Part shown: positions 58,539 through 64,000 of the stretch, in pieces
Layout: each line of letters starts with the position of its first letter
How positions within the stretch are numbered: position 1 is the first letter of the stretch
Assembly: GCA_045596385.1 (NCBI GenBank)
Contig: JAZOCC010000018.1
Coordinates: forward strand, 61,878 to 125,877
From: SIG307 sp045596385
GTDB taxonomy: Bacteria; Bacillota; Clostridia; Lachnospirales; Lachnospiraceae
DNA: 64,000 nt
Reading direction: 5' to 3'
Notes under the pieces: model-generated
What the model was told of the DNA's origin: nothing
The model's input: only the letters and a program-made list of their open reading frames with translations
Databases searched by the model: none
Translations under genes and position numbers: made by a program

Positions 58539-59693
58539 ATGAGAGGAAATGTGTTGGTCATTGGCAATTCCGGCGTAGGGAAGTCCACGTTAATCAATGC
58601 GGTATTAGGGGAAGAGCGGGCATTGACGGGTTACGGTATCAGTGGAACGACAAAGGATTTGGAGATTTATGAGAACGAAGAGGTTCCGTTTCGCGTGATT
58701 GATACCATTGGGTTTGAACCGACCTTTTTGAAGGAGCGGGTGGCGATTCATGCGGTGCAGTCCTGGTCGAAGAATTGCGCTAAGGAGGGGAAAGAAGATA
58801 ATCAGATTAATGTGATCTGGTTCTGTGTGGACGGTACGTCCCGTAAATTGTTTCCGAAGGCAATTCAGAGTCTGGCAAGGGCAACGGATATTTGGAAGAG
58901 TGTACCGATTATTGTGGTAATTACCAAGTCTTATTCTGTGCCGGAGCGGGCAGAGAACATTGAGATGGTACAGAAGGCCTTTGCATCCCAGAAAAAGTAC
59001 GGACGAAATTTAAAGAAGATTATTCCGGTGGTTGCAGCTACCTATGAGTTAAACGAGACGGCTTTTGCGGCACCGGAGGGCATTACGGAGCTGATTGATG
59101 CTACCAACGAGCTGATGCCGGAGGGGGTACAGGCCGGTTCCTATGATTTGGCGAATTATAAATTGGGAAGAAGGCGTCACCTGGCGCAAGGTGTTGTAGG
59201 TGTTTCTACCACCTCTGCGGTTGTTGTGGGTGCGGTGCCGATTCCGGTAGCGGATGCTCTGATTTTATCGCCCCTTGAACTTGCTGAGGTCAATGCCATT
59301 GCCCGGATTTACGGTATAAAGAATGACGAAAAGTCAAAGCAGCTCTTTTCTTCCATTGTGGAGGTAGGCACGGTCAGCGCCGCTGCCAGGGCGTTGATTT
59401 CCGCCCTAAAGAGTATTCCTGGACTGAATGTCGGTGCAAGTGTGTTAAATGCAGTGATTGCAGGAAGTATCGTAGCAGCCTTGGGCGAAGGAACGATTTA
59501 CATATTCGAGCAGATTTATCTCGGAAAGAAAACCTTTCAGGATATTGACTGGGTGAAGAAGGTACTGGAGTCCAAATTATCCACGGAGGTATTGGAGAAG
59601 GCAAAGAAGCTTCTCGGAGTGACCGATGGGGAATTGGATGCCAAGAAGTTGGCAAAAATGATATTGGATGCGATTAAAGGAACAAAAAAGTAA
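58539..59693 (+). CDS. P-loop GTPase with DUF697-like membrane domain
   Basis: The 384-residue protein has an Era/EngA-like GTPase domain: G1 GNSGVGKST (8-16), G2-like SGTTKD, G3 DTIGF, and G4 ITKSY, where the usual Asp of (N/T)KxD is Tyr. The C-terminal half (about 215-330) has two hydrophobic hairpins with VVGAVPIPVADALILSPLEL, as in YcjF/DUF697 proteins, so membrane binding is likely. It has its own promoter and precedes the potassium-transport genes by 12 bp, so it may be co-transcribed. Confidence 0.82.
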   Translation: MRGNVLVIGNSGVGKSTLINAVLGEERALTGYGISGTTKDLEIYENEEVPFRVIDTIGFEPTFLKERVAIHAVQSWSKNCAKEGKEDNQINVIWFCVDGTSRKLFPKAIQSLARATDIWKSVPIIVVITKSYSVPERAENIEMVQKAFASQKKYGRNLKKIIPVVAATYELNETAFAAPEGITELIDATNELMPEGVQAGSYDLANYKLGRRRHLAQGVVGVSTTSAVVVGAVPIPVADALILSPLELAEVNAIARIYGIKNDEKSKQLFSSIVEVGTVSAAARALISALKSIPGLNVGASVLNAVIAGSIVAALGEGTIYIFEQIYLGKKTFQDIDWVKKVLESKLSTEVLEKAKKLLGVTDGELDAKKLAKMILDAIKGTKK

Positions 59694-59705
59694 GAGGATA
59701 TTTGT

Positions 59706-61061
59706 ATGAAAAAAGGGATTTCATTATCCACAACACATATGATTTTATTAAGCTTTCTGCTTGCAATTCTGGTAGGAAGCGTATTGCTTGTGCTGCCCGT
59801 TTCCTCCGCAGACGGGAAATCGGTGACCTATACGGATGCGCTGTTTACGGCAACCACATCGGTTTGTGTGACCGGACTGGTGACGGTGACGACGGCTTCC
59901 GCATGGAGCTTTTTCGGGCAGTTTGTTATTTTACTGTTGATTCAAATAGGCGGACTTGGAATTATTACAATTCTGTCGGGATTTATGATCGGTTTGCATA
60001 AGAGGATGGGGCTGGGAGACCGGATTCTGTTACAGGATGCCTTTAACTTGAATTCTATGTCGGGTATTGTGAAATTTTTGAAGAAGGTTATTATCGGTAC
60101 CTTAGCGGTAGAAGGTGTGGGTGCGCTTCTCTATATGACGGTGTTTGTACCGGAATACGGCGTAAGAGGTATCTGGATATCGATTTTTAATGCGGTTTCT
60201 GCCTTCTGTAATGCAGGAATGGACGTCATTGGCGAAGACAGTTTGTGCGGTTACGTATTGCATCCCATGATTAATTTTGTGACAAGTATGCTGATTGTTC
60301 TCGGTGGTCTCGGCTATATTGTATGGTGGGATTTCCTCCGGGTAATAAAGAACTTTAGAAAGCAGAAGTTTCAGTGTTTTAAAAAGCTTACGTTGCATAG
60401 TAAGATTGCCCTTTCGGCTACCGGAATTTTGCTTTTGTCGGGTGCCGTATTGTTTTTTCTGTTTGAATATCAAAACCCGCAAACCATCGGCGGTTTTTCG
60501 CTTCCGGGGAAGCTGCAGGCGGCTCTGTTTCAGTCGGTAACCACCCGGACTGCAGGCTTTGCTACGGTTCCGCAGCAGAATCTGACGGATGCATCTGCCA
60601 TCGTTTCACTGCTTCTTATGTTTATCGGAGGCTCGCCGGTAGGAACCGCAGGCGGTGTAAAAACAGTAACGATTGCGGTATTGTTACTTTCCGCCTTTTC
60701 TATAATCCGAAACCGGGAAGATACAGTATTGTTCCGACGGACGATTTCAAAACAGGCGGTGGGAAAGGCGGTTGCGGTAGTCAGCATGTCCTTTCTAATT
60801 GCGTTTGTTTCCACGGTGCTGTTGGCGGCGGTTACCGGTGCACCGGCTCTGGATGTGATGTACGAGACTTTCAGTGCCACCGCAACGGTAGGACTTTCCA
60901 GAAATCTGACGGCATCGCTAAATATCTGGGGAAAGCTGATTATTATCGTAACGATGTATTTGGGACGTGTTGGTCCGATTTCTCTTGTGATTGCATTTAA
61001 TACCAAGAAGAGGAAAGAAAATATTATTAAAAATCCGACGGAGGAAATCAGTGTCGGATAA
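59706..61061 (+). CDS. ktrB: TrkH/KtrB-type potassium transporter
   Basis: Membrane pore for potassium uptake. The 451 residues show four M1-P-M2 repeats; the pore loops include TTSVCVTGLVTV (first selectivity filter), NAVSAFCNAGMDV, TTRTAGFATV and FSATATVGLS, each with the central Gly. The small size fits KtrB more than TrkH. The RBS is AAGAGGATAT. ktrA follows. Confidence 0.92.
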   Translation: MKKGISLSTTHMILLSFLLAILVGSVLLVLPVSSADGKSVTYTDALFTATTSVCVTGLVTVTTASAWSFFGQFVILLLIQIGGLGIITILSGFMIGLHKRMGLGDRILLQDAFNLNSMSGIVKFLKKVIIGTLAVEGVGALLYMTVFVPEYGVRGIWISIFNAVSAFCNAGMDVIGEDSLCGYVLHPMINFVTSMLIVLGGLGYIVWWDFLRVIKNFRKQKFQCFKKLTLHSKIALSATGILLLSGAVLFFLFEYQNPQTIGGFSLPGKLQAALFQSVTTRTAGFATVPQQNLTDASAIVSLLLMFIGGSPVGTAGGVKTVTIAVLLLSAFSIIRNREDTVLFRRTISKQAVGKAVAVVSMSFLIAFVSTVLLAAVTGAPALDVMYETFSATATVGLSRNLTASLNIWGKLIIIVTMYLGRVGPISLVIAFNTKKRKENIIKNPTEEISVG

Positions 61062-61081
61062 CAGTGACGGAGGATTATAGT

Positions 61082-61732
61082 ATGAAAACGAATCTGAATT
61101 ACGCGGTATTCGGTCTCGGAAGATATGGAAGGGCTGTAGCAAAAGAACTGGTGGATGACGGTGCGGAAGTCCTTGCGGTAGATAATAATGAAGATGTGGT
61201 AAATGCGGCAAGCGTCGAGATCCCTTATTGCAAGTGTGCGGATGTGACTGACCCGGAAGTTATCAAACAATTGGGAATCTCCAACATGGACGTGGTGGTT
61301 ATTTCGATGGCCAGTGCTTTGGAGGCCAGTGTAATGGCGACTATGCTTTGTAAGGAAGCCGGAGTAAAGACCGTTATTGTAAAGTGTTCCAGCGAAATGA
61401 ATTGCAAGATTTTAAGTAAGGTAGGTGCCGATCAGGTGGTATTGCCGGAGTCGGAATCCGGAATTCGTCTGGCTAAGAATCTTCTCAGCTCCGGGTTTAT
61501 GGATATTATCGAATTATCCCGGGATGTTTCCATGGTGGAACTGAGTGTTCGTCCGGAATGGGAAGGAAAGACGCTGATTGAATTAAGCCTCAGAAAGAAA
61601 TACGGAATCAATGTGGTAGCAATTACACAGGGAAAAGATGTTTCTACCAACATTAGTCCGGAGGAGCCTCTTTCCTCGACTATGAAGTTGATTGTTATCG
61701 GAAACACAGCAAAGTTAAATAAGCTGAAGTAG
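61082..61732 (+). CDS. ktrA: TrkA/KtrA-type RCK regulator of potassium uptake
   Basis: Cytosolic gating subunit of KtrB. From ATG 61082 (GACGGAGGAT upstream) it has 216 residues: an RCK-N Rossmann domain with FGLGRYGRAVAKEL and the acidic AVDNNEDVV (nucleotide ribose binding), and an RCK-C domain at about 140-216. The GTG at 61064 is rejected because it overlaps the RBS. It lies 20 bp after ktrB. Confidence 0.93.
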   Translation: MKTNLNYAVFGLGRYGRAVAKELVDDGAEVLAVDNNEDVVNAASVEIPYCKCADVTDPEVIKQLGISNMDVVVISMASALEASVMATMLCKEAGVKTVIVKCSSEMNCKILSKVGADQVVLPESESGIRLAKNLLSSGFMDIIELSRDVSMVELSVRPEWEGKTLIELSLRKKYGINVVAITQGKDVSTNISPEEPLSSTMKLIVIGNTAKLNKLK

Positions 61733-61754
61733 AAATGAAAATTTATATCCGGTA

Positions 61755-61783
61755 TTGAAAACCACATGTTGTTGTGCTATAAT
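61755..61783 (+). promoter_or_regulatory. Sigma-A promoter of the metallo-hydrolase gene
   Basis: -35 TTGAAA (61755-61760), 17-base spacer, -10 TATAAT (61778-61783). Confidence 0.85.
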
Positions 61784-61817
61784 AACCAATCATATTTTTG
61801 AAAAAGAAGGCGAAATT

Positions 61818-62687
61818 ATGTTGGATATTAAGGTTACGGATGTGCGGATTTTGCCGGGAGACAGCGGTTTTTTGCTGGATGACGGTAAGACCTCGATTTT
61901 ATTTGATACCAGCTTTGCCTTTACCGGTTATCAAATGGCGGAAAAGGTAAAGGAGCTTTTAGGTGAGCGGAAGTTGGATTATATATTCTTAAGTCATTCC
62001 CACTATGACCATGTGGTGGGTGCTCCTTATATATCAAAATATTATCCGGAGGCTGTTGTGGTGGCGGGAGAATATGCGGCGAAGATTTTTGCAAAGCCGA
62101 CGGCCAGAGCCATTATGCGGGATTTGGACCGGAAATATGCGGAGACTTGCGGGGTCACGGAATATGAGGATTTGATTGACGAACTAAAGGTGGATGTGAC
62201 CGTAAACGACGGCGATACTGTGAAATGCGGCGATATGACCTTTACTGTATTAAGTTTACCGGGGCATACGAAGGATTCTATTGCGTTTTATTTACAGGAA
62301 AAGAAACTTTTGTTGGGCTCAGAGACTTTAGGTGTATATTTCGGAAACGATACGTATTTGCCTTTCTTTCTGGTGGGCTATCAGATGTCGTTGGATGCTT
62401 TTGCAAAGGTAAAAGCCATGGATATCGATTATATGCTTTTGCCGCATTACGGTGTGGTGGACAAAGCGGAGACACAAAGGTTCCTTACAAATGCCGAATG
62501 GGTATTCCGGGATACGGCAGAGAAAATCGTGGAACTCTATAAAGCAGGAGGTACGGTAGAAGACGGCATCGAGTATTATAAGGAGCGGTTCTACAAGGAT
62601 AATGTAATCCCGACCTATCCGGTGAATGCCTTCCGGCTGAATACGAGTATTATGGTGGAGCTGATTAAGAAGGAATTGGTGGAGTAA
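61818..62687 (+). CDS. Metallo-beta-lactamase-fold hydrolase
   Basis: The 289-residue cytosolic protein carries the metal motif H60-S-H62-Y-D64-H65, a later GHTKDS with the third His and an acidic/His region near LLPHYGVVD. The closest look-alikes are MBL-fold enzymes acting on lactones, thioesters or phosphoesters; substrate unknown. From ATG 61818 with RBS AGAAGGCG. An upstream frame start at 61755 lies in the promoter. Confidence 0.9.
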   Translation: MLDIKVTDVRILPGDSGFLLDDGKTSILFDTSFAFTGYQMAEKVKELLGERKLDYIFLSHSHYDHVVGAPYISKYYPEAVVVAGEYAAKIFAKPTARAIMRDLDRKYAETCGVTEYEDLIDELKVDVTVNDGDTVKCGDMTFTVLSLPGHTKDSIAFYLQEKKLLLGSETLGVYFGNDTYLPFFLVGYQMSLDAFAKVKAMDIDYMLLPHYGVVDKAETQRFLTNAEWVFRDTAEKIVELYKAGGTVEDGIEYYKERFYKDNVIPTYPVNAFRLNTSIMVELIKKELVE

Positions 62688-62698
62688 AAATACATCAG

Positions 62699-62727
62699 AA
62701 AAACAGTTCATTTCGGACTGTTTTTTT
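62699..62727 (+). terminator. Intrinsic terminator after the metallo-hydrolase
   Basis: AAACAGTTC (62701-62709) pairs with GGACTGTTT (62715-62723), one wobble; T7 at the right arm. Confidence 0.9.
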
Positions 62728-62742
62728 CACTTACTGATGTGA

Positions 62743-62748
62743 TATAAT
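62743..62748 (+). promoter_or_regulatory. Possible -10 of the following hypothetical gene
   Basis: TATAAT at 62743-62748, 46 bases before the start. No convincing -35 at the right distance because the terminator T run lies there. Confidence 0.4.
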
Positions 62749-62793
62749 GAAATGCAGAATGATGCTTCATGACAGACAAAGGAGGAAATAGAT

Positions 62794-63567
62794 TTGTTAA
62801 AAAATTTTTTAAAGGGCTTAAAGGAAGTCTGTGACGATTTGATGGACAGTAATGTAGGTGAGGAACTTAAGAAAGCGGGAAGAGAGTTAAAGGTACAGCT
62901 TTTGCAGGAGGATGAGACCTCCGGTACTACGCAGATGATGTCCGATACGGTATCCGGACAATCAACATCGGTAACAGCAACAAATACGACTACCGCAACG
63001 GTTTCACAGCCGGCAAAAGATGAGGCTCCGAAGAATGCATCGGAAAGCCCTACCGATTTTAAAGCCGGTAATGAGGAAGTGGCTCTTTCCGTTCCGGCAG
63101 AGGACGGACCGAGAGGAGAGTTTACGTGTCTGAATGAAAAGGCTTATTCTTATCTGATTCCGAAGGATGCGGGCTTTATAGATGAAGGCAATTGCGGTGC
63201 GGCTGAGATTCATCAGGCTTACGGATGCGGCAGAGAGGTTAATTATGAGCGTGATGCAGTGTTTTATTTTTCCATTGCGGCAGAGTTTGACTGTGAGATT
63301 AAGGAAAATCGTGCAAAAGCTGCTTACACCCGTTACGACAGCGCACCGACCCGTTCGAAGCTTATGGCCGTGGACCATCCGTTGTTTACTCATGCATATT
63401 TATTTGAAACTCCAAAGAAGTACCGTATTACCTATTTGAAGCAGCTTGGGGAGCATGAACTGTTAGGATGTGAATTAATTCTTAGAAAGAGTGGCGGCGA
63501 TGATGCTTGGAAAGCGAAGATGATTGAAGAATTTAAACGGTTGGCGGGAAGCTGCCGGGAGGTATAA
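62794..63567 (+). CDS. Hypothetical protein with Thr/Ser-rich linker
   Basis: Not recognised. It starts at TTG 62794 (RBS AAAGGAGGAAA). The 257 residues have an amphipathic N-terminal helix (about 1-40: LKNFLKGLKEVCDDLMDS), a Thr/Ser/Ala linker (about 48-110) and a C-terminal domain (about 110-257) with EFTCLNEKAYSYLIPKDAGFID, AVFYFSIAAEFDCEI, and a Lys-rich end. No signal peptide; probably cytosolic. Confidence 0.72.
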   Translation: MLKNFLKGLKEVCDDLMDSNVGEELKKAGRELKVQLLQEDETSGTTQMMSDTVSGQSTSVTATNTTTATVSQPAKDEAPKNASESPTDFKAGNEEVALSVPAEDGPRGEFTCLNEKAYSYLIPKDAGFIDEGNCGAAEIHQAYGCGREVNYERDAVFYFSIAAEFDCEIKENRAKAAYTRYDSAPTRSKLMAVDHPLFTHAYLFETPKKYRITYLKQLGEHELLGCELILRKSGGDDAWKAKMIEEFKRLAGSCREV

Positions 63568-63619
63568 AGGTTAAATTTTTAGCGAAGAAAAATTTGAAAA
63601 GCCAGAAGGAGGAAATATA

Positions 63620-64000
63620 GTGAAGAAACTATTGGTATTTTTTCTGTGTATGTTCTGTCTGACCGGAGTGACCCTTCCGGCAGTGACGGCATATGCGGAA
63701 GAAAAGGCAGCAGTTGCAACCCCGTCAAAGCCGACGGTGACCAACATCGTAGACAGCATCCGCGTAAGATGGACTGCTGTGGACGGTGTGGAAAAGTACG
63801 GTATCTGGCGGAGTGAGACCGGAAAGAACGGTACATACAAGTGGTTGGGCAATCCGACACAGAACAGTTATAAAGATGAAGATGTAGTCAGTGGAAAGAC
63901 TTATTTTTACAAGGTGACCTGTATGATTCCGGGGACCAACAATCACGGAGCAAAGTCCGAGGCCGGTGGCGTGGCCTATGTGGCAACACCGGACATTACC
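63620..64000 (+). CDS. Secreted protein with fibronectin type III-like domain (3' partial)
   Basis: A GTG start at 63620 follows AGGAGGAAATATA. The first 127 residues visible include a classic signal peptide (hydrophobic core LLVFFLCMFCLTGV, cleavage probably after AYA) and a fibronectin-III-like domain (PSKPTVTNIVDSIRVRWTAV, YGIWRSETG, TYKWLG, SYKDEDVVSGKTYFYKVT) as found in many surface and cell-wall proteins of Lachnospiraceae. The frame runs off the window end, so its function domain is not visible. Confidence 0.85.
   Translation, partial: MKKLLVFFLCMFCLTGVTLPAVTAYAEEKAAVATPSKPTVTNIVDSIRVRWTAVDGVEKYGIWRSETGKNGTYKWLGNPTQNSYKDEDVVSGKTYFYKVTCMIPGTNNHGAKSEAGGVAYVATPDIT

Noticed and set aside
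60530..61270. 246-residue antisense open frame over ktrB/ktrA
   Set aside because: Both sense genes are clear family members; no start signals on the minus strand.

Overview
The window looks like the chromosome of a motile, anaerobic, low-to-mid GC Firmicute of the class Clostridia, most likely a Lachnospiraceae member (Roseburia/Eubacterium/Butyrivibrio-like). The support is indirect but consistent: a Clostridia-type flagellar export/chemotaxis operon ending in sigD, an IspH-S1 fusion gene, strong GGAGG ribosome binding sites, Thr/Pro/Ala-rich linkers in exported proteins, a Cheo-type LexA box before recA, and a sodium-pumping decarboxylase cluster. Nearly all genes are on the plus strand. 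No rRNA, tRNA, CRISPR array, prophage or transposase gene was found.

Layout. (1) 1-17910: motility operon fliP-fliQ-fliR-flhB-flhA-flhF-flhG-PilZ-cheB-cheA-cheW-cheC-cheD-(membrane protein)-sigD, followed by a tail of DUF342/FapA, a small hydrophilic protein, a DUF6115-like protein, an MltG-N-like protein and a small membrane HExxH protein. (2) 17940-19950: rpsB-tsf with its own promoter, structured leader and terminator. (3) 20114-30238: housekeeping genes: DegV, cardiolipin synthase, folD, rimO, pgsA, a GerMN-like lipoprotein, a YhiN/BaiN flavoprotein, cmk and the ispH-rpsA fusion. (4) 30258-40114: a structured intergenic RNA, the displaced chemotaxis gene cheR, then plsX-acpP-rnc-smc-ftsY, threonine ammonia-lyase and rapZ. 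(5) 40170-43556: a four-gene cell-envelope cluster of unknown function under a promoter that carries two copies of an ATGATA-N-TATCAT dyad. (6) 43603-46063: recA (SOS box), recX and a duplicated DUF1508 protein. (7) 46508-48628: a minus-strand pair, polysaccharide deacetylase and cyclophilin. (8) 48778-53944: a biotin-dependent sodium-pump decarboxylase operon containing both a methylmalonyl-CoA-type (12S-like) and an oxaloacetate-type (5S-like) carboxyltransferase with shared biotin carrier, gamma and beta subunits. (9) 53917-58325: an accessory region with a roughly 380-bp imperfect palindrome, AT-rich small membrane genes (one frameshifted at a T7 run) and three proteins of unknown function. 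(10) 58440-64000: a GTPase, a KtrB/KtrA-type potassium system, a metallo-beta-lactamase-fold hydrolase, a hypothetical protein and the start of a secreted fibronectin-III-like protein.

How it fits together. FliP/Q/R, FlhB and FlhA form the flagellar secretion gate; FlhF and FlhG place and count flagella; the PilZ protein probably couples c-di-GMP to the motor; CheA/W/B/C/D with the distant CheR make the adaptation and signalling circuit; SigD drives late flagellar genes. The least explained material is the large palindrome and its neighbours (53.9-55.2 kb), the dyad-controlled envelope cluster (40.2-43.5 kb), the structured intergenic RNAs at 18.0, 30.3 and 32.5 kb, and the possible internal translation start inside ispH-rpsA. 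I did not find a clearly new defence or mobile system. Assignments rest on reading motifs by eye, without database searches.
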